64,000 nt of DNA, taken from the NCBI RefSeq assembly GCF_003814745.1, contig NZ_RKRD01000003.1, positions 124,001 through 188,000 on the forward strand, in the 5' to 3' direction. The first letter of the stretch is position 1; each line of letters begins with the position of its first letter. The position numbers and the translations under genes were made by a program. The notes under the pieces are model-generated. The model was not told where the DNA came from. It did no database searches and worked only from the letters and a program-made list of their open reading frames with translations. This DNA is from Hydrogenoanaerobacterium saccharovorans (lineage in GTDB: Bacteria; Bacillota; Clostridia; Oscillospirales; Ruminococcaceae). Below are positions 25,153-34,252 of this stretch, piece by piece.

Positions 25153-26034
25153 TTGGAAAAGATCAAGTTTATAACCGATTCTGCATGCGACCTTCCGCAG
25201 GAGGCTGCACAGGAGTTCGACATCACTGTGCTCCCTATTCCCATCACAATCGATGGGGTCGGTTATCTGGAACGAGTCGATTTTACGCCCCAACAGTTTT
25301 ATAAACGCCTGCTTGATGCGAAAACCATTCCTGTCACCAGCCACATAACGGCGATTGCCTTTGCCGAGCAATATAAGCAGGCGTATCAGCAAGGCTACAC
25401 CCATGTGGTGGTAACTACCATCAACTCCAAAGGCTCCAATATGTTCGACGCTGCCAATATGGCAAAATCTTTGTTCTTTGATGAATGCCCCGATGCCGAA
25501 GGCAAGCTTACCGTTTATGTTATCGATTCAAAAGTTTATACCATTCCCTATGGTTATGCCCAGTGTGAGGCTGCTAAGATGGCGAAAAATGGCAAGCCTT
25601 GCGCCGAAATTGCAGAATATCTCATCGATTTCTTTGACCGTGTAGAGGTGTATTTTGCGGTGTACTCACTCGAATTTGCCAAAAAATCAGGGCGCATTAA
25701 CTGTGCTGCTGCTTTTGTTGGTGATGTACTGGGGCTGCGCCCTATTCTTTCGATTATCGACGGTGAAATGAAGATTGTAGACAAGGTACGCGGAGATAAA
25801 AATGTTGTCCCCAAACTTGCTGAGATTGCAGAAAAACGGCGTGTGGGTGATACCCCGTTCTTGTGTATTCGCGCCATGACCGATGATGTTGGTGAACAGC
25901 TTACCGATTTGATGCAGCAAAAAACAGGCGTTCAGTCGCTGGGGCTGTACTACGCCGGTGCCTCGATTGCTATCAATGCAGGCCCTCGCCTTGCCGGAGT
26001 TATGATTCTGGGGGAGAAACGCACCAAAAAATGA
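25153..26034 (+). CDS. DegV family fatty-acid-binding protein
   Basis: A 293-residue DegV/FakB-type protein. It begins EKIKFITDSACDLP and contains VLPIPITIDG, TSHITAIAFAEQY and VVTTINSKGSNMFDAANMA, then the C-terminal domain. FakB proteins present fatty acids to the kinase FakA; whether this one does so is unknown, because no fakA is nearby. The frame is open to 25021, inside trmL, but the TTG at 25153 follows GGGAGG and gives the conserved N-terminus. Confidence 0.88.
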   Translation: MEKIKFITDSACDLPQEAAQEFDITVLPIPITIDGVGYLERVDFTPQQFYKRLLDAKTIPVTSHITAIAFAEQYKQAYQQGYTHVVVTTINSKGSNMFDAANMAKSLFFDECPDAEGKLTVYVIDSKVYTIPYGYAQCEAAKMAKNGKPCAEIAEYLIDFFDRVEVYFAVYSLEFAKKSGRINCAAAFVGDVLGLRPILSIIDGEMKIVDKVRGDKNVVPKLAEIAEKRRVGDTPFLCIRAMTDDVGEQLTDLMQQKTGVQSLGLYYAGASIAINAGPRLAGVMILGEKRTKK

Positions 26035-26166
26035 TGATAAAATTCGCCATTTTATACAATGTCCCACTTGCAAAAGCAGGTGGCATGTTATAAAATAAAG
26101 ATGGTTTGTTTTTAGTTTAACAATGCCAAAAAACAGGCAATTAAAGATAAGGAAAGGGAGACTGAA

Positions 26167-27378
26167 ATGACAGCTTTCAACAAAAAGACGGTTGATGATA
26201 TCAATGTTTCCGGTAAAAGAGTACTTGTACGTTGCGATTTTAACGTACCCCTGAAAAGTGGTGTCATCACCGACGAAAACAGAATCGTCGCTGCACTGCC
26301 TACTATTAAAAAACTGATTGCAGACGGAGGTAAATTAATCCTCTGCTCGCATCTTGGCAAACCCAAAGGCGAGCCAAAACCAGAGCTTTCTCTTGCTCCT
26401 GTAGCGGTCAGGCTTTCCGAACTGCTGGGTAAAGAGGTTGTTTTTGCTGCAGACGATAATGTTGTCGGCGAGAATGCAAAAAAAGCTGTTGCTGCTATGA
26501 AAGACGGAGATGTGGTTCTGCTTCAGAACACCCGTTACCGTATAGAAGAAACCAAAAACGGTGAGGCTTTCAGCAAAGAGCTTGCCGGCCTTTGCGATGT
26601 TTTTGTAAACGATGCATTCGGTGCAGCACATAGAGCGCACTGTTCTACCGTTGGTGTTACCCAGTTTGTCAAAGAGGCAGCTGTAGGCTACCTGATGGGC
26701 AAAGAGCTTAAATACCTCGGCAATGCTGTTGCCAACCCGGTCAGACCGTTTGTTACCATTCTCGGCGGTGCTAAAGTTGCCGATAAACTAAATGTCATTG
26801 AAAATCTTCTCAGTAAAGCAGATACCCTCATCATCGGCGGCGGTATGGCTTATACTTTCCTTGCTGCAAAAGGGTATGGCGTAGGTACTTCTCTGCTTGA
26901 TAATGAAAAGATTGATTACTGCAAAGATATGCTTAAAAAAGCAGAGGAAAAAGGCGTAAAAATTCTTCTTCCCATCGACTGTGTCATTGCAAAATCTTTC
27001 CCCGATCCGATTGATGCAGAAATTGACGTTAAAGTTGTCGCTGCAGATGCAATCCCTGCTGACTACATGAGCCTTGATATCGGCCCCAAAACTGCCGAAT
27101 TGTTCGCAGATGCTGTTAAATCGGCTAAAACCGTTGTTTGGAACGGCCCAATGGGTGTATTTGAAAACCCTGTTTTGGCAAAGGGCACCATCGCTGTTGC
27201 AAAAGCTCTTGCCGAAACCGATGCTACTACCATTATCGGCGGTGGTGATTCCGCTGCTGCTGTCAATACTTTAGGGTTTGGCGATAAGATGACCCATATC
27301 TCTACAGGCGGCGGCGCATCTCTCGAGTTCCTCGAGGGCAAAGAACTCCCCGGTATTGCTTGCGTTAACGACAAATAA
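26167..27378 (+). CDS. pgk: Phosphoglycerate kinase
   Basis: A 403-residue glycolytic enzyme transferring phosphate from 1,3-bisphosphoglycerate to ADP. Signature VLVRCDFNVPL is near residue 19; HLGKPKG near 60; FVNDAFGAAHRAHCS near 145; the nucleotide loop GGAKVADKL near 203; and the C-terminal IIGGGDSAAAVNTLG plus HISTGGGASLEFLEGKELPG. It starts ATG behind AAAGGGAG. A strong terminator separates it from tpiA. The usual partner gapA is not present. Confidence 0.97.
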   Translation: MTAFNKKTVDDINVSGKRVLVRCDFNVPLKSGVITDENRIVAALPTIKKLIADGGKLILCSHLGKPKGEPKPELSLAPVAVRLSELLGKEVVFAADDNVVGENAKKAVAAMKDGDVVLLQNTRYRIEETKNGEAFSKELAGLCDVFVNDAFGAAHRAHCSTVGVTQFVKEAAVGYLMGKELKYLGNAVANPVRPFVTILGGAKVADKLNVIENLLSKADTLIIGGGMAYTFLAAKGYGVGTSLLDNEKIDYCKDMLKKAEEKGVKILLPIDCVIAKSFPDPIDAEIDVKVVAADAIPADYMSLDIGPKTAELFADAVKSAKTVVWNGPMGVFENPVLAKGTIAVAKALAETDATTIIGGGDSAAAVNTLGFGDKMTHISTGGGASLEFLEGKELPGIACVNDK

Positions 27379-27464
27379 GTCGGACAGATATGTCCGGCAG
27401 TAATCCGGGCATGCCTTTTGTTTTTTGTGCACTGCCCGCAAAAACTGCCGCAAAACGGCATAAT

Positions 27465-27494
27465 AAAAGGCGCGGACAGATACCGCGCCTTTTT
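27465..27494 (+). terminator. Intrinsic terminator between pgk and tpiA
   Basis: AAAAGGCGCGG pairs with CCGCGCCTTTTT around ACAGATA. tpiA must use a separate promoter or read-through. Confidence 0.8.
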
Positions 27495-27552
27495 GTTGGT
27501 AGAATGGTAGAATAGTTATGTAAAACATTTTTGAATAAAGGAGATTATCATT

Positions 27553-28320
27553 ATGAATAAAGCATTGCGTAAAGCTGTTATTGCAGGTAACTGGAAAATG
27601 AACAAAACCCGCCCCGAGGCAAAAGCGCTGATTGAAGATTTGAAACCGCTTGTGGCAAACGCTGCTTGCGATGTTGTTATCTGTGTACCCTACACCAACC
27701 TCGAAACTGCTCTTGATTTGACGAAAGGCACCAACATCAAGGTTGGCGCAGAAAACTGCCACTGGGCTGCTTCCGGTGCATTTACTGCTGAAATTTCTGC
27801 AGGTATGCTCACCGAGATGGGCGTAGAGTACGTTATTATTGGTCACTCCGAGAGAAGACAGTACTTCGGCGAAACCGACGTAACTGTCAACAAACGCGTC
27901 AGAGCTGCTTTGGATGCAGGCATGAAAGTAATCCTTTGTGTAGGCGAACTGCTTGAGCAGCGCGAACAAGGCATTACCGAAGAAATTTGCGGCCTGCAAA
28001 CCAAGATTGCACTGCAGGGTGTTACCAAAGAAGAGCTCAAAAACATTATCATCGCTTACGAGCCGGTATGGGCAATCGGTACAGGCAAAACCGCAACCTC
28101 CGATCAGGCAAATGAGGTTAATGGCACGATCCGTAGCGTAGTTGAAAAATTGTATGACAAGGCTGCTGCAGATGCGCTTACCGTACAGTACGGCGGCTCG
28201 ATGAATGCTGCAAACGCAGAAGAACTGCTCGGTAAAGAGCATGTTGATGGCGGACTCATCGGCGGTGCATCTCTCAAAGCTCCCGATTTTGCTGCAATTG
28301 TTGCTGCTGCGTCCAAGTAA
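27553..28320 (+). CDS. tpiA: Triosephosphate isomerase
   Basis: A 255-residue TIM-barrel enzyme interconverting dihydroxyacetone phosphate and glyceraldehyde 3-phosphate. The N-terminal AGNWKMNKT carries substrate-binding Asn and Lys. The catalytic His is in VIIGHSERRQYF, the catalytic Glu in AYEPVWAIGTGKTAT, and the phosphate loop is GGSMNAANA followed by GGLIGGASL. It is followed after 15 bases by gpmI with AAGGAGGAT, so the two form an operon. Confidence 0.97.
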   Translation: MNKALRKAVIAGNWKMNKTRPEAKALIEDLKPLVANAACDVVICVPYTNLETALDLTKGTNIKVGAENCHWAASGAFTAEISAGMLTEMGVEYVIIGHSERRQYFGETDVTVNKRVRAALDAGMKVILCVGELLEQREQGITEEICGLQTKIALQGVTKEELKNIIIAYEPVWAIGTGKTATSDQANEVNGTIRSVVEKLYDKAAADALTVQYGGSMNAANAEELLGKEHVDGGLIGGASLKAPDFAAIVAAASK

Positions 28321-28335
28321 AAGGAGGATCCTCTC

Positions 28336-29856
28336 ATGGCAAAAAGACCTTTAGCGCTACTTATTCTTGATGGCTTTGGTAAAAACGACAATGAGTACGG
28401 CAATGCCATCAAAGCCGCTCATAAACCCAATATCGACCGTCTGTTTTCACAAAATCCAATGGCTTTTATCGGTGCTTCCGGTATGGACGTTGGTTTACCC
28501 GAGGGACAGATGGGTAATTCCGAGGTTGGCCACACCAATATCGGTGCAGGCAGAATCGTTTATCAAGAACTTACCAGAATTACAAAATCCATTGCTGACG
28601 GCGAATTTTTCGGTAACGAGGCACTGGGCGGTGCCATCGAAAATTGTAAAAAGAACGGAACCGCTCTCCACCTCATGGGGCTCGTATCCGATGGCGGTGT
28701 ACACAGCCACAACGGGCATCTGTACGGCTTGCTTCAGTTGGCAAAAAATGCGGGGCTCACCAAGGTGTTTGTTCACTGCTTTATGGACGGCAGAGACGTT
28801 CCCCCCATGTCGGGCAAAGACTTCCTTGCAGAGCTAGAAGCAAAAATGGCCGACATCGGTGTGGGCAAAATTGCAACCGTTATGGGCAGATACTATGCTA
28901 TGGACCGTGATAACCGCTGGGAGCGAGTTTCTCAGGCATATGCTGCAATGGTTTACGGCGAGGGCAACAAAAACCACAGTGCAACCGATACGATGGAAAA
29001 ATCTTACGCACAAAATGTTACCGATGAATTTGTCCTTCCTACTGTTTGTGCAGAAAACGCTTCGGTTAAAGCAAACGACTCGGTTATCTTCTTTAATTTC
29101 CGCCCCGATAGAGCGCGCGAAATTACAAGAACTTTTGTTGATGAGGCGTTCAATGGTTTTGAGCGTAAAACCGGCTTCTTCCCACTGTACTTTGTGTGCA
29201 TGACGCAATACGACGTAACGATGCCGAACGTACATGTTGCATTCAAGCCGCAGTCGCTCACCAATACCTTTGGTGAGTATATCTCCGATAAAGGTCTCAC
29301 TCAGCTTAGAATTGCAGAAACCGAAAAATATGCACACGTCACATTCTTCTTTAACGGCGGCATTGAAGCTGCTTATAAAGGCGAGGATCGTGCGCTGATT
29401 CCATCCCCTAAGGTTGCTACTTATGATTTGAAACCGGAAATGAGTGCATATGAGGTTACCGACGAACTGCTTGCGCGCATTGAAAGCGATAAATACGATG
29501 TTATTATTTGCAACTTCGCCAACTGTGATATGGTCGGCCACACCGGCGTGTTTGAGGCTGCTGTCAAAGCGGTCGAAGCCGTCGATACCTGCTTGGGTAA
29601 AGTCGTCAACGCTATCCTTGCCAAGGGCGGTGCGGCACTGATTACAGCAGATCACGGCAACGCAGATAAAATGTACGAGGATGACGGTTCGCCGTTTACC
29701 GCACATACCACCAACCCTGTGCCGTTTGTGGTTACGGGCTATCCATGCGAGCTCCGCGAAGGTGGCAGGCTTGCAGATATCGCCCCCACTATGCTTGAAA
29801 TACTGGGGCTTGAGCAACCCACTGAGATTACCGGAAAATCTCTCATAAAAAAATAA
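28336..29856 (+). CDS. gpmI: 2,3-bisphosphoglycerate-independent phosphoglycerate mutase
   Basis: A 506-residue Mn-dependent alkaline-phosphatase-superfamily mutase converting 3- to 2-phosphoglycerate. The first metal site is LLILDGFGKND. The phosphoserine nucleophile lies in GQMGNSEVGHTNIGAGR. Others are VHCFMDGRDVPP, FFNFRPDRARE, ICNFANCDMVGHTGV and ITADHGNADKM. Full length and apparently intact. Confidence 0.97.
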   Translation: MAKRPLALLILDGFGKNDNEYGNAIKAAHKPNIDRLFSQNPMAFIGASGMDVGLPEGQMGNSEVGHTNIGAGRIVYQELTRITKSIADGEFFGNEALGGAIENCKKNGTALHLMGLVSDGGVHSHNGHLYGLLQLAKNAGLTKVFVHCFMDGRDVPPMSGKDFLAELEAKMADIGVGKIATVMGRYYAMDRDNRWERVSQAYAAMVYGEGNKNHSATDTMEKSYAQNVTDEFVLPTVCAENASVKANDSVIFFNFRPDRAREITRTFVDEAFNGFERKTGFFPLYFVCMTQYDVTMPNVHVAFKPQSLTNTFGEYISDKGLTQLRIAETEKYAHVTFFFNGGIEAAYKGEDRALIPSPKVATYDLKPEMSAYEVTDELLARIESDKYDVIICNFANCDMVGHTGVFEAAVKAVEAVDTCLGKVVNAILAKGGAALITADHGNADKMYEDDGSPFTAHTTNPVPFVVTGYPCELREGGRLADIAPTMLEILGLEQPTEITGKSLIKK

Positions 29857-29875
29857 AAAATGCAAATAAATGGTC

Positions 29876-29913
29876 AAGACCTGCGCATACTACCTTGTAT
29901 GACGCAGGTCTTT
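29876..29913 (+). terminator. Hairpin terminator after gpmI
   Basis: AAGACCTGCGCATAC pairs with GTATG(A)CGCAGGTCTT, one bulge, followed by a short T run. Confidence 0.7.
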
Positions 29914-29937
29914 ATCGTAAAAACAACTTGTTATTTT

Positions 29938-29965
29938 TTGACACCGGTATTATAATAGTAATAAT
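29938..29965 (+). promoter_or_regulatory. Probable promoter for the small membrane protein
   Basis: Perfect TTGACA (29938-29943), a 16-base spacer and AATAAT (29960-29965). Confidence 0.4.
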
Positions 29966-30007
29966 CTGTTAGTATTTTACCGATCATAATGTATGGGAGG
30001 CAACAAA

Positions 30008-30289
30008 ATGAAAAAAGGAACATTAATCTCAATTATTATTGCACTCATCGCGGTGGCGGGTGCGTTGCTCGGCTTGGTAGCTTATATGAGAAGCAGAAGA
30101 TGCTTGGAGTGCGGCGATGTTGAAGAAGATTATATCCCCGATGCAGAGGGCGACTACGATATGGAATATTACGTAGATGATCAGCCTGAAGCAGTACAGC
30201 CCGTTGAAGATACATCGGATTCTGATGATGGTTATGTTTCTACACCGGTTTCAGCCGATGATACCGAGGACGATGACATCACTGAATAA
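30008..30289 (+). CDS. Small single-pass membrane protein with acidic tail
   Basis: A 93-residue protein with an N-terminal membrane anchor (MKKGTLISIIIALIAVAGAL and following hydrophobics), a basic stop-transfer (MRSRR), a CxxC pair (CLECG) and a very acidic, Asp/Glu-rich tail predicted to be disordered. No family recognised. The first in-frame ATG at 29993 is part of the ribosome-site region (GGGAGGCAAC); the ATG at 30008 is correctly spaced. Monocistronic between a promoter and a terminator. Confidence 0.7.
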   Translation: MKKGTLISIIIALIAVAGALLGLVAYMRSRRCLECGDVEEDYIPDAEGDYDMEYYVDDQPEAVQPVEDTSDSDDGYVSTPVSADDTEDDDITE

Positions 30290-30307
30290 CCTTGAAAAAT
30301 AAAAAAT

Positions 30308-30341
30308 AATACCCTTTGTAAATTTTTTTGCAAAGGGTATT
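30308..30341 (+). terminator. Hairpin terminator after the small membrane protein
   Basis: AATACCCTTTG pairs with CAAAGGGTATT; the T-rich part is in the loop and the tail is weak. Confidence 0.55.
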
Positions 30342-30368
30342 GCATTATTATTCTATCTGTAGTATAAT
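30340..30368 (+). promoter_or_regulatory. Promoter of the initiator tRNA gene
   Basis: TTGCAT (30340-30345), 17 bases, perfect TATAAT (30363-30368), about 38 bases before the mature tRNA 5' end. Confidence 0.6.
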
Positions 30369-30405
30369 AATAAAGCACCAGGGGAATACAGCAAAAACTA
30401 AATAT

Positions 30406-30482
<77 letters not shown>

Positions 30483-30484
30483 AC

Positions 30485-30520
30485 AAGAGACTTAAACATA
30501 CTGTTTAAGTCTCTTCTTTT
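30485..30520 (+). terminator. Terminator after tRNA-fMet
   Basis: AAGAGACTTAAACA pairs with TGTTTAAGTCTCTT around TAC, then CTTTTGTTT. Confidence 0.85.
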
Positions 30521-30680
30521 GTTTATATATCAAAAATATATTAAAGCATACAAAAAATACAAAAGCAAAGCGAGCACTTCCGGTAATGGAAATGCCCGCC
30601 TTTTATTCTCACAAACGTAAATAAAGCGAAATATCTTTATTTATTGATAACTTGAATAAGTACAAAAGATTAATTACTAC

Positions 30681-31094
30681 TTAAGTCTTTTTTATAAAGT
30701 GCAAACCGCATTTTGGGCAAGTAATCTCAATTTTACCCTTTCCTTTAGGAACACGAAGTTTTTGCTTGCAAGAAGAACATTTATAAAAACGGTAGTATTT
30801 TCTATCTGAGAATAATTTCTTCTTTTTAATAAACCAGTTTTCAAAATGTCCTTTAAATGTCAAATATGCTTGATTCTCCGTTGCTCTTTTAGCGATATTG
30901 CGAGAGCATATCCGATAAATATTTACAGCAAAAATTAGTAAACCCAACCAATTAATAATGTGGGTTTTAAGCAAATAATCCAGTAGCATAAACGCTAATG
31001 CCAAGATGTTTAAATCGCGCGACAGTACATCAATACCATTTCTTCCATACATCCATTGTTGCAGGCGATAGCGCATTTGTGTCAAAAAACTCAT
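30681..31094 (-). CDS. Membrane protein with C-terminal zinc ribbon
   Basis: A 137-residue protein of unknown function. Two adjacent hydrophobic segments at about residues 28-58 (ILALAFMLLDYLL and WLGLLIFAVNIYRI) suggest a membrane hairpin, followed by a basic cytoplasmic part and a zinc-ribbon (CSSCKQKLRVPKGKGKIEITC then PKCG). This architecture recurs in Clostridia. It starts ATG behind GAGGAGATTTG. The rightward neighbour begins more than 300 bases away and diverges. Confidence 0.75.
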   Translation of the reverse strand: MSFLTQMRYRLQQWMYGRNGIDVLSRDLNILALAFMLLDYLLKTHIINWLGLLIFAVNIYRICSRNIAKRATENQAYLTFKGHFENWFIKKKKLFSDRKYYRFYKCSSCKQKLRVPKGKGKIEITCPKCGLHFIKKT

Positions 31095-31255
31095 CTAAAC
31101 AAATCTCCTCTAAAACATTTTATAATTATATAAAATACAAAATAATTATTAATTGAGAACAGAATTTATGTTAAAATTGTAAGAATAGATGTTTTGTTAG
31201 GCTCTGTTTGCTAATCTGCAGCCATCTGCAAATGTCTTGGGTCAAGAGGGCTTGG

Positions 31256-31284
31256 TTGACATAATTCTGTTTTTCAAATATTAT
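31256..31284 (+). promoter_or_regulatory. SigA-type promoter of the aminopeptidase/pcp operon
   Basis: Perfect TTGACA (31256-31261), 17-base spacer, TATTAT (31279-31284). Transcript start about 31291. Confidence 0.65.
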
Positions 31285-31292
31285 TATAACAG

Positions 31293-31319
31293 AAAATGAG
31301 GCTATTCGGCACTCATTTT
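31293..31319 (+). terminator. Leader hairpin with T-tract (possible attenuator)
   Basis: AAAATGAG pairs with CTCATTTT (eight pairs, eleven-base loop) and is followed by a T. It lies at the very 5' end of the predicted transcript, upstream of the coding sequence. Confidence 0.4.
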
Positions 31320-31435
31320 TAACCACCTTTATGCAAATTTTTTATTTTCAATGCATATTTGGCGTCAATCATTGGTATATAGCGTTAACAAAAAACTGTT
31401 TTGCTGCGGATATATACGTATTTTTGGAGAGTATA

Positions 31436-32401
31436 ATGGATATTTATGATGGAGCAAAAATTATAGTAAACGATTGGTTGCAGTCTAAGAGGGATGAAGT
31501 ACTGCATTTTATAACAGATGAGAATCATTTGAAAGAGGCAGATGCCTTTGAAAAAGCCACCTTGGCAGCAGGCGCTGTGCCCAAAATAACTGTTTTACCA
31601 TCAGGCGAAATACAAAGCGGCGATGTCTTTGACGAGCTGCAGGCTACGATGCCTTATGCAAATGCGATTATCGGCGCAACACATTTTTCTTTTATTACAG
31701 TAAGTGCAGTGGATTATTCCTTAAAAAAAGGTTCCAGATTTTTATCCCTGCCTCTACATACAAATGACGGAAGTTCTATTTTTGAAAATGACTTTATTAC
31801 GATGAACCCACACGTTGCACAAAAAAAAGCCAAACCAATTATTAAACACTTGAAAAAAGCGAGCAAGATTACGGTTAAAACAAATAGGGGAACCGATGTT
31901 ACTTTTACAAAAGAAAAAAGAATAGTAGGGCTGTTTAGCGGCGAATGCTCAAAAAAGAAAACGATCGCTTCATCCAGTTTTGAAATTTATATTCCTATTG
32001 AAGAAACTACAACAAACGGCACAATTGTTGTGGACGGTTCGCTCGGCTATTTAGGAGTTGTTGAGAAACCACTTACACTTCATTTTAAAAATGGATATCT
32101 TACAGAGATAGAAGATACTGCCGACGGTAAAAAACTAAAAGAATATCTAAACAGTTTTCATGATAAAGAAATGCTGTGTGCTGCAGAATTTGGTATTGGC
32201 CTCAATGAAAAAGCTCGTTGCAGAGGTGTTTCTTATATCGAAGATGAATCTGCATTTAAAACATTTCATGTAGGATTTGGAAGAAATATTGCTCTTGGCG
32301 GCAACCATGATGCTGCGGGGCATTTTGATATAGTAACAAAAAACCCCGATATCTGGGCGGGAGATATCAAAATAATGGAAAATGGTAATCTTTGTTTTTG
32401 A
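31436..32401 (+). CDS. M29-like (leucyl) aminopeptidase
   Basis: A 321-residue metalloprotein of the M29/aminopeptidase-like fold, related to peptidases that remove N-terminal residues. The C-terminal half carries AAEFGIGLNEKAR, YIEDESAFKTFHVGFGRN and GGNHDAAGHFD, with Glu/His/Asp ligands expected for a dinuclear metal site. It is shorter than classical AmpT (about 410 aa), as in the clostridial subgroup. The frame is open to 31331, but GGAGAG at 31425-31430 fixes the ATG at 31436. It heads an operon with two transporter-like genes and pcp, consistent with peptide-end processing. Confidence 0.75.
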   Translation: MDIYDGAKIIVNDWLQSKRDEVLHFITDENHLKEADAFEKATLAAGAVPKITVLPSGEIQSGDVFDELQATMPYANAIIGATHFSFITVSAVDYSLKKGSRFLSLPLHTNDGSSIFENDFITMNPHVAQKKAKPIIKHLKKASKITVKTNRGTDVTFTKEKRIVGLFSGECSKKKTIASSSFEIYIPIEETTTNGTIVVDGSLGYLGVVEKPLTLHFKNGYLTEIEDTADGKKLKEYLNSFHDKEMLCAAEFGIGLNEKARCRGVSYIEDESAFKTFHVGFGRNIALGGNHDAAGHFDIVTKNPDIWAGDIKIMENGNLCF

Positions 32402-32537
32402 TGATTCTTTAAAAAATAATCAAAATTGCCATGTATTTATATATATTTTCCTCTTAATTATTGAAAATGCTTAAAAAGTATATTATTATATAGTATATAT
32501 AATGTCTTGAGATGGCAAAAAAATGGAGGGTAATTTT

Positions 32538-33227
32538 ATGGAAGTATTAAAACTAATTGGTGTGCTTATCGTAGTTGTAGGTTTAATCCTAAAATTCGAT
32601 ACACTAGCAACAGTGGTTGTGGCGGGTCTGGTTACAGGCTTAGTATCCGGTATGTCTCCGCTCGAAATTCTCACTGTACTGGGTAACTCGTTTATCAGCA
32701 ATCGTCTTGCAACTCTTTTTGTTCTCACACTGCCTGTTATTGGCATTTGTGAGCGTTATGGCTTGAAAGATAAAGCAGTTGATTTTATTAAAACGTTAAA
32801 AAATGCGACTGCCGGACGTATTGCATCGCTCTATTTGGTTATTCGTACCGTTGCGGCTGCTTTTTCTGTGCGTATCGGCGGACATCCCCAGTTTGTCCGT
32901 CCAATTATTAACCCCATGGCTCAAGGTGCTGCTATAGCTAAATTCGGTGAAGTTGATGAAAAAGCCGAAGATGATATCAAAGGTATGTGCGCCGCTGATG
33001 AAAACTTTGGTAACTTTTTTGGTCAAAACTGCTTTATGGGCGCATCAGGTACTTTGCTCATCGTATCTACACTTGTCGAACAGGGCATTCAGGTAGACGC
33101 ACTTGGTATAGCTATGTGGTCTATCCCAATTGCAGTCATTTCTGCAATTGCAGGGATTACTTTCAACTCAATATTTGATAGAAAATTGGCAAGAAGACTT
33201 TCTAAGAAGACGGAGGGCGGAAAATAA
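32538..33227 (+). CDS. DUF969 membrane protein, probable 5-oxoproline transporter subunit
   Basis: A 229-residue membrane protein of the DUF969 family with about six hydrophobic segments (LIGVLIVVVGLILKF first) and conserved RIGGHPQFVRPIINPMAQGAA. It starts ATG behind TGGAGGG. DUF969 and DUF979 genes are nearly always adjacent and commonly next to pyroglutamyl peptidase, as here, supporting the proposed role in 5-oxoproline uptake. The transport function is from family context, not proven by motifs. Confidence 0.88.
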   Translation: MEVLKLIGVLIVVVGLILKFDTLATVVVAGLVTGLVSGMSPLEILTVLGNSFISNRLATLFVLTLPVIGICERYGLKDKAVDFIKTLKNATAGRIASLYLVIRTVAAAFSVRIGGHPQFVRPIINPMAQGAAIAKFGEVDEKAEDDIKGMCAADENFGNFFGQNCFMGASGTLLIVSTLVEQGIQVDALGIAMWSIPIAVISAIAGITFNSIFDRKLARRLSKKTEGGK

Positions 33228-34186
33228 TGGATTCTGTACTTAATTTAGCTGAAATTTCCACTTGGGGGCTTTCCAAGACCGTCTCTGAAATTCTCTACAT
33301 TATAATTGGTATTATCTTTGTATTGGTTGGCGTAAAAGCACTAAAAGACAGTGCGCTGAAAGTACGCAGTTTTACCGCTGCATTTTGGTTTATACTTGCA
33401 TTTACTTTCATCGTTGGGCCTTATGTGCCTAAATTTGTAATTGGTATCTGCGTTATTTTATTGTCATTGCTTACTGCTCTTGGCAAAGTAAGGCAAAGCA
33501 AAAGCGATGTACCCGATGCTGAAGTCACTCGCAAAAATGCCGATAAAATGGGGTATAAAATTTTTGTCCCATCTTTGTTGCTTGCGATTTCTGCTGTGCT
33601 GGTTGCAACTTTTTGGAAAGAACTCGGCCCCAATAATGCTATCGGCGTTTCTGCCATCATTGCATTGGTTGCCGTTTTTGTTATCACAAAAGCAAAAGCC
33701 AAAAGTATTGTTACAGACGGTACTCGCCTAATGGATAATGTTGGCCCTGTGGGTATTCTTCCTCAGGTTTTGGCGGCTTTGGGTGCGTTGTTTACCGCTG
33801 CCGGTGTAGGTGACGTAATTGCTTCGGGTGTTCAGGCAATTATACCTGAAGGCAACAAGTTTATTGCGGTTGCTGTCTATTGCATTGCCATGGCTTTATT
33901 TACCGCTATTATGGGCAATGGCTTTGCAGCGTTCTCGGTTATCACCGTGGGTATCGGTATTCCGTTCTTGATTGCACAGGGTGCAAACCCGCTTGTTGTA
34001 GGTGCTTTGGGTCTTACAGCCGGTTTCTGCGGAACGCTTATGACCCCGATGGCTGCAAACTTTAACATTATGCCTGCTGCACTTCTTGAAACAAAAAACA
34101 AGTACAACATTATTAAAATGCAGCTTCCTGTAGCGATTACAATGCTTATCGTTCACATCTTGTTGATGTATTTCCTTGCATTTTAA
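33227..34186 (+). CDS. DUF979 membrane protein, probable 5-oxoproline transporter subunit
   Basis: A 319-residue DUF979 protein with about nine hydrophobic segments, including LYIIIGIIFVLVGVKAL near the start and the conserved MGNGFAAFSVITVGIGIPFLI and GFCGTLMTPMAANFNIMPAALLE near the C-terminus. Its ATG overlaps the stop of the DUF969 gene by one base (TAATG), so stoichiometric production of a two-subunit transporter is likely. Confidence 0.88.
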   Translation: MDSVLNLAEISTWGLSKTVSEILYIIIGIIFVLVGVKALKDSALKVRSFTAAFWFILAFTFIVGPYVPKFVIGICVILLSLLTALGKVRQSKSDVPDAEVTRKNADKMGYKIFVPSLLLAISAVLVATFWKELGPNNAIGVSAIIALVAVFVITKAKAKSIVTDGTRLMDNVGPVGILPQVLAALGALFTAAGVGDVIASGVQAIIPEGNKFIAVAVYCIAMALFTAIMGNGFAAFSVITVGIGIPFLIAQGANPLVVGALGLTAGFCGTLMTPMAANFNIMPAALLETKNKYNIIKMQLPVAITMLIVHILLMYFLAF

Positions 34187-34252
34187 TGAATAGAAAAATT
34201 TTTAGCTTATGTAATATAAAACTCTTAAGCGCATCTAAGAAAGGAAAATAAA

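Larger units (their letters stand above)
31095..31435. other. Intergenic leader region with promoter and early hairpin
   Basis: A gap of 341 bases without a gene. It holds the leftward promoter region of the zinc-ribbon membrane gene (AT-rich 31110-31150), a perfect rightward promoter (31256-31284), a hairpin immediately after its transcript start (31293-31319), and about 115 bases of AT-rich leader before the aminopeptidase. A weak repeat (TCTGCAGCCATCTGCA) lies near 31215. No riboswitch class was recognised. Confidence 0.6.

Noticed and set aside
27271..29877. Long minus-strand open frames opposite tpiA and gpmI (27271-28242 and 28834-29877)
   Set aside because: They are antisense to highly conserved glycolytic genes, with no ribosome site or family resemblance.
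31196..31260. T-box or riboswitch in the leader before the aminopeptidase
   Set aside because: No T-box core sequence or known riboswitch consensus is visible; only a simple hairpin and promoter can be supported.
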